A stretch of DNA of 64,000 nt from Cupriavidus alkaliphilus (GTDB lineage: Bacteria > Pseudomonadota > Gammaproteobacteria > Burkholderiales > Burkholderiaceae). The position numbers were made by a program, and so were the translations under genes. The notes beneath the pieces are model-generated. The model did not search any database, was not told the DNA's origin, and saw nothing but the letters and a program-made list of their open reading frames with translations. Location of the stretch: positions 62,001-126,000 of the forward strand of contig NZ_FMAD01000006.1 in NCBI RefSeq assembly GCF_900094595.1, read 5' to 3'. This document shows, in pieces, positions 32,275 through 41,512 of the stretch (the stretch's first letter is position 1; the number at the start of each line of letters is the position of its first letter).

Positions 32275-33792
32275 ATGTTTCCAAGACTGATCAAGTCCAC
32301 GCTGATTCTGTTCGCGGTGCTCGCCGTGGTGTGGGTGGCGACCATTGCCTGGTGGCAATCGATCAACCGGATGCCGACCACCACTGACATCGTCACGCAC
32401 CTGGTGCTGATGCCGGCCGGCATGGTGGCCGCTTACCTGGTCATCAAGCGCGCCCTGGACGGCATCCGCAGCAATGTTGCGGCCGCCAGCCAGGCGCCCT
32501 CCACCGCCCCGCCCGGGGCTACCGACAATGCCACGGATGGCACCCGGCCGCAGTCGGAAGACCCAACCCGCACCTGGCGCGCGGCGCTGCTTGCCAGCGC
32601 GGTGCGCACGCCCGCGGGCAATGCGCCCGATGCCCTGGTGGAGGCCGCCAAGGCCGGCAACCGGCCTGGCCTGGTGGCGCTGGATGGTTTGCCCGGGCCT
32701 GTCTTTGCTGCCCAGATCGAGTCGCTCGATATCGACAGCCTGCGCACGGAATTCGCGGCCCGCACGCCCGATCTGGCCTGGGACGACGAGGCCTTGCGCG
32801 CGCTCGCGCTGGCCGCGGAGGTGACGGATGAACTGGGCATGCAGGCAGCGGTCTACGCGCCTGCCGGCCAAGACATGGCCGTGCCGGACAGCACCGGGCC
32901 GCTGGTGGCCACCATGCTGCTGCCGCGCGGGTGGCCGGAAACGCGCCAGGCCGCCGCCGGTGACTGGCTGCGCGAGCGCTTGTCCCAGTACTGGCCAGCT
33001 GCGCGGCTCACGCTCGAAGCCACGGCCGCCCGCGGCGACGGCGATGCCCTGCTGTTGCTTGACCGCGCAACCCAGGCCGTGAACCGGCCGGTCGACGGCA
33101 CACCGGCGCTGCGCATGCTGGTGGCCGCCGATTCGCTGATTGGCGCCAATGCCGTCGAGGCGCTGGAACTGGAAGACCAGCTCTTCAGTGCGCGCTGCCC
33201 GCATGGCCGAACCCCCGGGGAGGCTGCCGCCGGCGTGCTGCTGGGCGCGCACCAGCCTGCCGCGCGCGCCACCGAGACAGACGCTGACGGGGATACGGAC
33301 GCAGATGCCCAAAGCGCGCCGATCCTGATTGCGCGCACGGCGATGTCCCGCCTGGACGCGCCTACGGTAGACCGTGGCCAGCCACGACTCGAGGCGCTTG
33401 CCCAGGCCGTCACCCAGGCCATCGAGACCATTGCCAGCAAAGCCGAAGCCGCGCCCCAGGATGCAGCAGACACCGCGCCGCAGTCCGAAGAAGCCCCGCC
33501 GGCAGTGGCAACCATCGTCACGGACACCGGCGTCCACCCCGTGCGCACCGTCGAGATCGCCCAGGTCGTCAGTACCCGTTTTCCCACGCTGGACCCGGTT
33601 GCCGACCTGCTCGCGCTGGGCTTGCCGTGCGGCTACGCCGGCGCCGCCGGCGCGCTGCTGCCGGTGGTAGTGGCCCACCAGCTGGCGCTGGATGGCGGCC
33701 GGCCCGTGCTGGCCCTGAGCGCCGGCGACGCGCAGCAGCGCGGCGCTGTCGCGGTCCTGCCGGCGGGACCCGTGGCGCCAGATCCTGCCTGA
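32275..33792 (+). CDS. T6SS-associated membrane protein with degenerate thiolase-like region
   Basis: The 505-residue protein begins with two membrane spans (about residues 8-26 and 41-58), then a large soluble part. Around residues 270-325 the pattern ALRMLVAADSLIGANAVEAL, then GRTPGEAAAGVLLGA, recalls the N-terminal half of beta-ketoacyl synthase/thiolase folds (xxVGxDS ... PGEAAAxLLL), but I see no active-site cysteine motif in the expected upstream place, so any relation would be non-catalytic. A second part (about 420-505, VRTVEIAQVVSTRFPTLDPV and GLPCGYAGAAGALLPVVVAH) is similarly thiolase-flavoured. It sits between PAAR and tssM, which implies a T6SS-accessory role at the inner membrane; no name is assigned. 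Confidence 0.65.
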   Translation: MFPRLIKSTLILFAVLAVVWVATIAWWQSINRMPTTTDIVTHLVLMPAGMVAAYLVIKRALDGIRSNVAAASQAPSTAPPGATDNATDGTRPQSEDPTRTWRAALLASAVRTPAGNAPDALVEAAKAGNRPGLVALDGLPGPVFAAQIESLDIDSLRTEFAARTPDLAWDDEALRALALAAEVTDELGMQAAVYAPAGQDMAVPDSTGPLVATMLLPRGWPETRQAAAGDWLRERLSQYWPAARLTLEATAARGDGDALLLLDRATQAVNRPVDGTPALRMLVAADSLIGANAVEALELEDQLFSARCPHGRTPGEAAAGVLLGAHQPAARATETDADGDTDADAQSAPILIARTAMSRLDAPTVDRGQPRLEALAQAVTQAIETIASKAEAAPQDAADTAPQSEEAPPAVATIVTDTGVHPVRTVEIAQVVSTRFPTLDPVADLLALGLPCGYAGAAGALLPVVVAHQLALDGGRPVLALSAGDAQQRGAVAVLPAGPVAPDPA

Positions 33793-33850
33793 ACCGCCCT
33801 GCCCCGAACCGCGCCCCCGAATCCCGTATTGCTCCCGAGCCAAAGGCAAC

Positions 33851-36800
33851 ATGCATCGCATCCTTAACTTCCTGACCCACACACGCACGCTATCGGTATT
33901 CGGCGTGGTCGTGCTGACCGTCTTCCTGTTGCTGATGGCGCAGACCTTCGAAATCGGCCTGGCCTGGGTCGCCATTGTCCTTGGCGTGTTGCTGCTGGCA
34001 TGGCTGGCCACCTATCTGTGGAAGCGCTGGCGCGCGCGCCGGGCCAGCGGCAAGCTCGAGGGCATCCTCGAGCAGCAGGCCGACATGGCCGCCAAGGCCG
34101 CACCGCCCGACAAGCGCGACGAGGTCGAGGCGCTGCGCACGCGCCTGGCCAGCGCCGTGAAGACCATCAAGACCTCGAAGCTGGGCCAGATGTCAGGCAG
34201 CGAGGCGCTCTACGAGCTGCCCTGGTACATCGTGATCGGCAACCCGGCGGCCGGCAAGAGCACGGCCGTGCTGAACTCGGGCCTGCAGTTTCCGTTCGCA
34301 GACAAAAACAACGCCGTGATCCATGGCATCGGCGGCACGCGCAATTGCGACTGGTTTTTCACTACCGAAGGCATCCTGCTCGATACCGCCGGCCGCTATG
34401 CCATCCATGAAGAGGACCGGCGTGAATGGCTGGGCTTCCTGGACCTGCTCAAGCGCTATCGGCCCAAGGCGCCGATCAACGGCATCGTGGTGACGGTCAG
34501 CATTCCGGAGCTGACGCAGAACCGGCCCGAGTTCGCCATCAACCTTGCCAAGAACCTGCGCCAGCGTGTTCAGGAGCTGACCGAACGGCTCGAAGTCTTC
34601 GCGCCGGTCTACGTGATGTTCACCAAGGCCGACCTGATCACCGGCTTTACCGAATTCTTCGGCGACAACGAAAAGCAGGAGCGCGACCGCGTCTGGGGCG
34701 CCACCCTGCCCTTCGCGCTCGAGGAGCGCCGCGACGTGGCAACCGTGTTCGACCAGCGCTTCGACGAGCTGTGCGACGGCCTGAAGGAGATCAGCGTGGC
34801 GCAGATCGCGCAGCACCGCAACGGCAAGCTGTCGCCGGGGCTGCTGAGCTTTCCGCTGGAATTTGCCTCGATCAAGCCCACGCTGCGCGCCTTCCTGGTC
34901 ACGCTGTTCGACGAGAATCCGTTCCAGTACAAGCCCGTGTTCCGCGGCTTCTACTTCACCAGCGCGGTTCAGGAGGCCAGCACCACCAGCGTCTCGGCCG
35001 AGCGCATCGCGCGCCGTTTCGGGCTGAAGCTGGAAGGCGTGGCCGGCAACCGCGAGGTGTTCTCGAAGAACGGCTTCTTCCTGCGCGACCTGTTTTCCAA
35101 GGTGATCTTTGCCGACCGCCGCACCGTGCGCCAGTTTGCCAGCCCCGCCAAGACACGGCTGCGCTTTGCCACGTTCTTCGGTCTGGTGCTGCTGCTGGGC
35201 CTGCTGCTGGGTGGCTGGACCTGGTCGTTCCTGGGCAACCGGCAGCTGACCGCCAACGTGCAGGCGGACCTGGACAAGATCGTCAAGATGCAGCAGAACC
35301 GCGTCGACCTGCAGGCGCGGCTGGAGGCGCTTGACATCCTCCAGGACCGCATCGAGCAACTGGAACGCTTCCGCACCGACCACCCGCTGGCGTTGTCGCT
35401 GGGCCTGTACCAGGGCGATACGCTGCAGCACAAGCTGCTCGACGAGTACTACAACGGCCTGCGCCAGGTCATGCTGAAACCCGTTGGCGGGGCCATCGAG
35501 ACCTTCCTGGCAGAGGTCAACGCCCATCCCGACCAACTCGCACCGATGGTGCGGCCGCCTGAAACCGGTGCCGTGACCGCGACGGCGCTGGCGTCGGCGG
35601 CCCCTGCCTCGGCCCCCGCCGCCACGACCGCCGCGGCCACCACCACGCCTGCCGCAGGCAAACGCTACACCGACGCCTCGCCCACCAACGTGGAAGATGC
35701 GTACAACGCGCTCAAGACCTACCTGATGCTGGCGGACAAGCGCCACGTAGAGGTGGCGCACCTGACTGACCAGATGACCCGGTTCTGGCGCGGCTGGCTC
35801 GAAGACAACCGCGGCAACATGCCGCGCGAGCAGCTGATCCGCTCGGCCGAGCGCAACCTGTCCTTCTACCTGGCGCGCGTCAACGACGACAACTGGCCGC
35901 TGCTGGAAGGCAACCTGTCGCTGATCGACCAGTCCCGCGAGAACCTGCGCCGTGTGGTACGGGGCATGCCCGCGCGCGAGCGCGCCTATGCCGAGATCAA
36001 GGCCCGCGCCTCGACCCGCTTTGCCCCGATGACCGTGGCCCGCATCGTGGGCGACACAGGTGCTTCGGTGGTCGCCGGCAGCTACGCCGTGCCCGGCACC
36101 TTCACGCGCGAAGCGTGGCTCGGCTATGTGCAGCCCGCCATCCGCGAAGCCGCCAGCAAGGAGCTGCAGACCAAGGACTGGGTGCTCAATGTCGCCGCGC
36201 GCGACGACCTGACCCTGGAAGGCAGTCCAGAGCAGATCCAGAAGACGCTGGTCACCATGTACAAGACCGAGTACGCGCGCGAATGGCAGCGCTTCATGCA
36301 GGGGGTGACCATCCAGGACTTCGGCAGCTTCGAGCAGGCCGTGGCCAGCATGAACCTGCTGGGAGACCCGGCCAACTCGCCGATCCGCAAGGTGCTGGAC
36401 ACGGCGTATGAGCAGACGTCATGGGACAACCCCTCGCTGCTCAATGCCGGCCTGAAGCAAGCCAAGTCCGGCATGCTGGACTGGTTCAAGCGGCTGATCT
36501 CGCGCGGCACGCCCTCGCAGGTCAGCGTCAATGTCGATGTCAGCGGCGCCGGCAGCGCGGCGGGCACGATTCCGATGGGTCCGGTCGGCAAGGAGTTCTC
36601 GGGGCTGGCGCGCATCGTCGTGATGCATGACAACAACTCGATGCTGCGCGGCTATATGGAGTCGCTGTCCAAGGTGCGTACGCGCTTCAACCAGCTCAAG
36701 AACCAGGGCGACCCGGGACCCGGTGCGCGCCAGCTGATGCAGCAGACGCTTGACGGCAACGGCTCGGAGCTGTCGGATGCGCTCAAATACGTCGACGAGC

Positions 36801-37807
36801 AGATGATGACCGGCCTCACCGACAGCCAGCGCCAGGCGCTGCGGCCGCTGCTGGTGCGCCCGCTGCTGCAGTCTTACGCCGTGGTGATCCGCCCCGCCAG
36901 CGTCGAGATCAACAAGGTCTGGAACGCACAGGTGTACCAGCCGTTCAGCCAGACCCTGGCCACCAAGTATCCGTTTGCTTCGGATGCCAAGATCGAGGCC
37001 AGCGCGGCGGAGATCGGCCAGATCTTCGGGCCGGAGGGCGCCATCGCCAAGTTCACCACCGCCACCATCGGCCCGCTGTCGGTGCGCCGCGGCGACATGC
37101 TGGCAGCGCGTACCTGGGGCGACCTGGGGCTGACGCTGGCGCCGGAATTCACTACCAACTTCACGCGCTGGGTGGCGCCGCTGACCGGCGGCGCGGCGGG
37201 AGGCGGCGGCGGCACCACGGCCGCGGCAGCCCAGCAGACCGTGTTCCAGATCCTGCCGACGCCCGCGACCGGCACCACCGAGTACACCATCGAGATCGAC
37301 GGCCAGCAGCTGCGCTATCGCAATACGCCGGCGCAGTGGGCCAACTTTGTCTGGCCCAACCCGCAGGGTTCGCCCGGCGCCCGCATCACGGCAACGACGT
37401 TCGACGGCCGCTCGGTCGAGCTGCTCAACGAACCCGGCCGCTTCGGCCTGGAGCGCCTGATCGCCACGGCCGCGCGCAAGCGCCGCCCGGATGGCGCCTT
37501 CGACCTGACCTGGAGCCGCGACAATATCTCGGTCAGCGTGGCGCTGCGCATCATCAGCAGTCCGCAGACCGCGGGCAATGCCAGTGCTTCCGACTCGCCG
37601 CAGAGCCAGGGCCTGCGCGGACTGCGACTGCCGACCGCGATCGCTGACGCCAATGCGCCGCTCAATACCGCGACGCCGCCGGCCGCTTCGCCGTCGACTT
37701 CTCCCGCGGCGGCGCCGTCCGCCCCCCCGGCCCCGAACCCGCAGGCCAGCACGCCGGGCACCGCGCAGGCCTCGGCCCAAGTCAACCAAGGAGGTACGGC
37801 GCAATGA
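33851..37807 (+). CDS. tssM: T6SS inner-membrane complex protein TssM (IcmF)
   Basis: The 1318-residue protein shows all IcmF/TssM traits: two N-terminal spans (about residues 14-34 and 37-55), a cytoplasmic NTPase-like domain with Walker A GNPAAGKST (about 130-138), GIGGTRNCDWFFTTEGILLD, a third span (FFGLVLLLGLLLGGWTWSFL, about 440-460) and a long periplasmic part ending in the DUF1215/IcmF C-terminal beta domain. TssM forms the trans-envelope channel with TssJ and TssL, neither of which is in the window. The last 70 residues are low-complexity Pro/Ala/Ser. Its stop overlaps the tagF start (ATGA). Confidence 0.96.
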   Translation: MHRILNFLTHTRTLSVFGVVVLTVFLLLMAQTFEIGLAWVAIVLGVLLLAWLATYLWKRWRARRASGKLEGILEQQADMAAKAAPPDKRDEVEALRTRLASAVKTIKTSKLGQMSGSEALYELPWYIVIGNPAAGKSTAVLNSGLQFPFADKNNAVIHGIGGTRNCDWFFTTEGILLDTAGRYAIHEEDRREWLGFLDLLKRYRPKAPINGIVVTVSIPELTQNRPEFAINLAKNLRQRVQELTERLEVFAPVYVMFTKADLITGFTEFFGDNEKQERDRVWGATLPFALEERRDVATVFDQRFDELCDGLKEISVAQIAQHRNGKLSPGLLSFPLEFASIKPTLRAFLVTLFDENPFQYKPVFRGFYFTSAVQEASTTSVSAERIARRFGLKLEGVAGNREVFSKNGFFLRDLFSKVIFADRRTVRQFASPAKTRLRFATFFGLVLLLGLLLGGWTWSFLGNRQLTANVQADLDKIVKMQQNRVDLQARLEALDILQDRIEQLERFRTDHPLALSLGLYQGDTLQHKLLDEYYNGLRQVMLKPVGGAIETFLAEVNAHPDQLAPMVRPPETGAVTATALASAAPASAPAATTAAATTTPAAGKRYTDASPTNVEDAYNALKTYLMLADKRHVEVAHLTDQMTRFWRGWLEDNRGNMPREQLIRSAERNLSFYLARVNDDNWPLLEGNLSLIDQSRENLRRVVRGMPARERAYAEIKARASTRFAPMTVARIVGDTGASVVAGSYAVPGTFTREAWLGYVQPAIREAASKELQTKDWVLNVAARDDLTLEGSPEQIQKTLVTMYKTEYAREWQRFMQGVTIQDFGSFEQAVASMNLLGDPANSPIRKVLDTAYEQTSWDNPSLLNAGLKQAKSGMLDWFKRLISRGTPSQVSVNVDVSGAGSAAGTIPMGPVGKEFSGLARIVVMHDNNSMLRGYMESLSKVRTRFNQLKNQGDPGPGARQLMQQTLDGNGSELSDALKYVDEQMMTGLTDSQRQALRPLLVRPLLQSYAVVIRPASVEINKVWNAQVYQPFSQTLATKYPFASDAKIEASAAEIGQIFGPEGAIAKFTTATIGPLSVRRGDMLAARTWGDLGLTLAPEFTTNFTRWVAPLTGGAAGGGGGTTAAAAQQTVFQILPTPATGTTEYTIEIDGQQLRYRNTPAQWANFVWPNPQGSPGARITATTFDGRSVELLNEPGRFGLERLIATAARKRRPDGAFDLTWSRDNISVSVALRIISSPQTAGNASASDSPQSQGLRGLRLPTAIADANAPLNTATPPAASPSTSPAAAPSAPPAPNPQASTPGTAQASAQVNQGGTAQ

Positions 37808-38793
37808 GCCAGCCGACCCAACTCCAGCTGTCCTATTTCGGCAAGATCCCGTCCCGGGGCGACTTCGTCAAAAGTGCCAATAACACCCAGTTGCTCGACA
37901 CGCTGGACCGCTGGCTGGCGCAGGGCATGGAACTGCTGGCCGAGGATCCGGCCTGGAAAGCCAGCTATGACGCCTGGAAGCCGATGCACTTCGCTTTCCT
38001 CGGTTCGCAGAGCAAGCTGGCCATCGCCGGTGCGCTGATGGCCAGCAGCGACCTGTCCTCGCGCCGCTTTCCGTTCCTGACGGCAGCGGCGATGGAAGTC
38101 GAGCGCCCCTTGCACTTCATCGCCCGCAGCCCGCTGGCACTGGCCCGCCTGTGGACGCGCGCGGGGCAGCAGATGCATGCGCTGGCACAGGCCTCCGATG
38201 CCACCGAAGGCCTGCAGCAACTGGGGCAGGCCCAGCTGGGCGTGGAGACCGGTGCCGGCGCCCAGACGCACGACGCAAGCTTTGCCGACTTTATCGACTT
38301 CCAGACCGTGGCCGGCCTGGAACACATGCTGGCCGGCCAGGGCCAGCAGGTACGCCTGCGCCGCACGCTGCTGGCGCTGGGCATCCTGCTGCAGCCACTG
38401 ATGTCGTCCGGCTCGTCGCACCTGGAAAAAGGCCTGACCCTGCCACTGCCCGCCGATCCGCTCTACCGCAGCCTGGTGGCGAGCTTCTGGCTGGAACTGG
38501 TGTCGCGCTTCCTGCACCGGGCAGATTTCGAACTGTCGATCTTCCTCGGGCAGATCGGCGGCAACGAGCGGCTGGTGATCGGCTTCAACGGCGCCTCGTC
38601 GCGCACGCTGCACGGCGTGATCTCGCCGCTGGCCTATGCCGAGCAGAACATCAATATCGATGACCCCGAATGGGTCGAGCAACACGTCAACGGAGACTAC
38701 GGCATGGCCAAGTTCGTCAGTTACATGGACCAGCCGCAACTGTCGCTGCGCCTCGCGCTGGATACCTTCCGTGAAGTCTTTGCCGGGGAATGA
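37804..38793 (+). CDS. tagF: T6SS-associated protein TagF
   Basis: The 329-residue protein begins with the family hallmark LSYFGKIPSRGDFVKSANN (about residues 7-25) and has RRFPFLTAAAMEVERPLHF at about 90-108. TagF (DUF2094, ImpM-like) acts as a post-translational repressor of the T6SS in Pseudomonas, working at the membrane complex opposite the threonine phosphorylation pathway. No kinase or phosphatase gene of that pathway (ppkA, pppA) is visible here. It is coupled by 4-base overlaps to tssM before and the ompA-like gene after. Confidence 0.93.
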   Translation: MSQPTQLQLSYFGKIPSRGDFVKSANNTQLLDTLDRWLAQGMELLAEDPAWKASYDAWKPMHFAFLGSQSKLAIAGALMASSDLSSRRFPFLTAAAMEVERPLHFIARSPLALARLWTRAGQQMHALAQASDATEGLQQLGQAQLGVETGAGAQTHDASFADFIDFQTVAGLEHMLAGQGQQVRLRRTLLALGILLQPLMSSGSSHLEKGLTLPLPADPLYRSLVASFWLELVSRFLHRADFELSIFLGQIGGNERLVIGFNGASSRTLHGVISPLAYAEQNINIDDPEWVEQHVNGDYGMAKFVSYMDQPQLSLRLALDTFREVFAGE

Positions 38794-39674
38794 GCATGGG
38801 TTTCAATGCAGTACGCAACCGGGCAGCTGATTTCAAGACTGCCTCCATCGCTGTAAAAGCGCGCACGCCAGCGCTGGCAGCTGGATTGCTGGCAGCGCTG
38901 ACGATGCTACCCGGCCACGCCGCGCCGGGCGATCCTGGTACCACCGGCATCGCTGCGCCTGCTGCCACCGCAGCCGCTGCTTCAGGCCGCGTCGTTGCAG
39001 GCGGCGCCGTTCCTGACGAGGCCACCAAGGCCAGCGTGCTGGCGCGCCTGCGCGAGTTGTATGGCAGCGCCAACGTGGTGGATCAGATCGAGGTCGGCAA
39101 CGTGGTCTCGCCCCCGAACTGGTCGGCCAATGTGCAGAAGATCCTCTCGCCGCAAATCAAGCAGGTCAGCCGCGGCCAGCTCAGCATCGACGGTACCCAG
39201 GTATCCGTGCACGGCGACGTGCGCAACGAAGCCCAGCGCCAGCAGATCGCCAGCGACATGGCCACCGGCCTTGGCCAGGCCTATACAGTGAAGAACGGCC
39301 TGCGCGTGCCGGCTTCCGAACAGAACCTGCTGGACCAGACCCTGGCCAACCGGATCATCGAATTCGAGACGGGCGCAGCGACGCTGACGCCCAAGGGCCG
39401 CGCCATCCTCGATGAAATGGCCGCGGTGCTGCCGCGCCTGAGCGGCCGCAAGATCGAGATTGTCGGCCACACCGACAACTCCGGCAGCCGCGCGCTGAAC
39501 CTGACGCTGAGCCAGGCACGCGCGGAAACCGTGAAGAACTACCTGATCGGCAAAGGCGGCGAGCCCGGCATGCTGACGGCAGTGGGCGTGGGACCGGACC
39601 AGCCGGTGGCGCCGAATGACAAGGAGGAAGGGCGCGCGAAGAACCGGAGGATTGAGTTCCGGGCGGGGCAGTAA
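38790..39674 (+). CDS. OmpA-family peptidoglycan-binding protein of the T6SS
   Basis: The 294-residue protein has an N-terminal hydrophobic export segment (LAAGLLAALTMLPGHAAPGD, about residues 30-49), a middle part with BON-like character (LSIDGTQVSVHGDVRNEAQR) and a C-terminal OmpA/MotB domain (IIEFETGAATLTPKGRAILD, IEIVGHTDNSGSRALNLTLS, GRAKNRRIEFR). The NxxLSxxRA and TD-N residues that bind diaminopimelate are present. It would anchor the T6SS to the cell wall, like TagL or stand-alone OmpA homologs in other loci. It is translationally coupled to tagF (4-base overlap). Confidence 0.88.
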   Translation: MSMGFNAVRNRAADFKTASIAVKARTPALAAGLLAALTMLPGHAAPGDPGTTGIAAPAATAAAASGRVVAGGAVPDEATKASVLARLRELYGSANVVDQIEVGNVVSPPNWSANVQKILSPQIKQVSRGQLSIDGTQVSVHGDVRNEAQRQQIASDMATGLGQAYTVKNGLRVPASEQNLLDQTLANRIIEFETGAATLTPKGRAILDEMAAVLPRLSGRKIEIVGHTDNSGSRALNLTLSQARAETVKNYLIGKGGEPGMLTAVGVGPDQPVAPNDKEEGRAKNRRIEFRAGQ

Positions 39675-39692
39675 CCGCGCATGGCGGTGGAC

Positions 39693-39723
39693 CACGCCGG
39701 CGCTTCGATGCTGCCGGCGTGGC
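39693..39723. terminator. Bidirectional hairpin between convergent T6SS operons
   Basis: CCACGCCGGC (39693-39702) and GCCGGCGTGG (39714-39723) form a perfect 10-bp stem around 11 bases, between the stop of the OmpA-like gene (39674) and that of tssA (39730, opposite strand). CTTT follows on the plus strand. Confidence 0.65.
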
Positions 39724-39729
39724 TTTGGA

Positions 39730-40821
39730 TCATGCGTCGTTATCGCTCGACGGATCCGTGGTCACACCCAGCAGCTCCTCGATCTGCGACAGCGTGGCAT
39801 CGTCCTTGACCACCGTGCGCAGCCACGCGTGCAGCGGCATGTCGCCCCACTTGGCAGCGCGCGCCGCCAGGTAAGCCACCGGGCTGTGCGGTTCCGTACG
39901 CCGGAAAAAATCCGCGACCTCGCGCAATTGGGCCAGCGCCTGGGCACGCGTGCGGATGGGGCCGGCGTGCGTGGCTTCGGCAGCGCCAGCCGGCACGCCT
40001 GCATGTCCGCTCTGGGCAGACGCGGATGGTCCCTGGCTCGCCTCTGCACCGGCGGGCCGTTCCACCGGCTTGCCGACAAAGCGCTCCACCAGCATGCGCA
40101 CTGCTTCCAGCGCCTCGCGCGCTTGCCGGAAGCTGGGCGCATGCTCGCCGGCCCGCTCGTCCAGCACATCGCCGAGCAGCTTCAGCGCGGCTTCGCAGGA
40201 CACCAGGTCCGCATGCAGCGCCGTATAGAATGCCGCCGGCGTCTTCTTGCGCGCCGTATCGAATTGCTCCTGGCTGACCTTGCCCTGCGACAGCTCGTCC
40301 GCCTGCTCCGGATCGCGGCGAATCGCTTCCGCGAGATGCGTCGCCACCTCCCAGTCGACGTAGGCGTATCCGCCCGCCGATTCATCGACCAGCGGAATCT
40401 CGCGGATCAGCTGGCTCGACCGCCCTGCCAGCCATGTCACACTCCCGGTGCGGTAGTCGACATCGTCAGCTTCCATCACCGGGTGCAGGTGCTCCCAATA
40501 TTGGCTGCAGAGCTCCGCTGTCAGGCGGTAGCCATCGCCCAGGCCCGCAAAACCCCGCTCCTTCGAAAGCGCCTCGGTCAACCAGACCGCCAGGCGAAGA
40601 TCCTTGGTGCGGTCCTGCAGCAGCGAGGTGGCAATGCCGATCACCTCGCGCCAGTCCGCCTCCTTGATGTCCGTTACCCAATCGCCCTGGTCCAGCGACG
40701 GATCGTCAGCACGGCGCGCCTCCTGGATGCGGTCGAATTCAGCGGAAAAAAGCAGGTCTTCGCCACAGGGTTGGTCGCCAGGAAGCGGAGCAAGCAGGCG
40801 GTCGAACTGGAGGGATGCCAT
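39730..40821 (-). CDS. tssA: T6SS baseplate/sheath-cap protein TssA
   Basis: The 363-residue protein has the ImpA_N domain at the start (LAPLPGDQPCGEDLLFSAEF, DWREVIGIATSLLQDRTKDL, GFAGLGDGYRLTAELCSQYW) and ends in the short TssA C-terminal helix region with RRTEPHSPVAYLAARAAKWG and HAWLRTVVKD. TssA primes assembly of baseplate and sheath. It is transcribed alone, opposite to the tssM operon and divergent from a small membrane-protein gene, an arrangement that separates it from the tssBC unit. Confidence 0.94.
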   Translation of the reverse strand: MASLQFDRLLAPLPGDQPCGEDLLFSAEFDRIQEARRADDPSLDQGDWVTDIKEADWREVIGIATSLLQDRTKDLRLAVWLTEALSKERGFAGLGDGYRLTAELCSQYWEHLHPVMEADDVDYRTGSVTWLAGRSSQLIREIPLVDESAGGYAYVDWEVATHLAEAIRRDPEQADELSQGKVSQEQFDTARKKTPAAFYTALHADLVSCEAALKLLGDVLDERAGEHAPSFRQAREALEAVRMLVERFVGKPVERPAGAEASQGPSASAQSGHAGVPAGAAEATHAGPIRTRAQALAQLREVADFFRRTEPHSPVAYLAARAAKWGDMPLHAWLRTVVKDDATLSQIEELLGVTTDPSSDNDA

Positions 40822-41014
40822 GGTGGTCGGTCAGCCGTGGGAACAAGAAGCAAGTGTACCGTTGGCGGTGCGGTAAGGCCATGGGCGTGGTGTCAGTGCG
40901 CGGATTTGCGACGTACACTCTGCCGGACACTGCAGGTCTACCGGCGCGATTTTCCGCCCCGTGTGTTCCACATCCGCAAAAATCTCCGTTGCCCCTTGTC
41001 CTGCCTTCCCGCCA

Positions 41015-41479
41015 ATGAAAGGTCTGCTTAGAACCCTGTCACTACAAGCCACGCTGGTCTTCATTGTTTTACTCGTTCCCGTGGCAGTGTACGAACTAGT
41101 CTCGCAGTCCAGGTTTCGGGATGTGGAACTGTTGACATTCGGCGGCGCCCTGGTCTATCCGGCGTACATTGGACTGTGGATCCGAAAGCTGCGAAGTGCC
41201 CGGGCCAGGTTCATTCTTTATCATCTGCTGCTGGTACTGGTGACCGCATTCATGGCGCTCATCGCCGGCGGAAATCAGCCCACCATGGCCAGGATCGTGA
41301 TTCCCGCGATCGTCGGTGCCGCCGCACTGCCCGTTGCAGCGATTGCCGGGCTGCGCGGCAACCGGTGGCTCGCCATCACGGGCTTGGGCAGTGCCGCCAT
41401 ATCGCTGCCTGTCGGCGCCGCCCTGTCGTGGGGCATTTTTGTTGCTGCAGCGCTGTCCGGTATGCGCGGGGGTATATAG
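41015..41479 (+). CDS. Four-span membrane protein of unknown function
   Basis: The 154-residue product starts MKGLLRTLSLQATLVFIVLL (the ATG at 41015; in-frame codons upstream look non-coding) and contains about four hydrophobic segments spaced evenly through the chain, with short loops such as KLRSARAR and AGLRGNRW. It is the only plus-strand gene inside an otherwise minus-strand T6SS half, divergent from tssA and convergent with the DUF6708-like array. I recognise no family; it could be an envelope accessory or a passenger of an earlier cargo exchange. Confidence 0.6.
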   Translation: MKGLLRTLSLQATLVFIVLLVPVAVYELVSQSRFRDVELLTFGGALVYPAYIGLWIRKLRSARARFILYHLLLVLVTAFMALIAGGNQPTMARIVIPAIVGAAALPVAAIAGLRGNRWLAITGLGSAAISLPVGAALSWGIFVAAALSGMRGGI

Positions 41480-41506
41480 CGGCACCGCCACTAAGTGCTA
41501 GTGCCG
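41480..41506. terminator. Hairpin between convergent genes
   Basis: CGGCAC and GTGCCG (with ACT/AGT continuing inside) pair across the 33-base gap between the membrane-protein stop (41479) and the stop of the first DUF6708-like gene (41513). It has no T tract; probable weak terminator. Confidence 0.45.
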
Positions 41507-41512
41507 AGCCAT

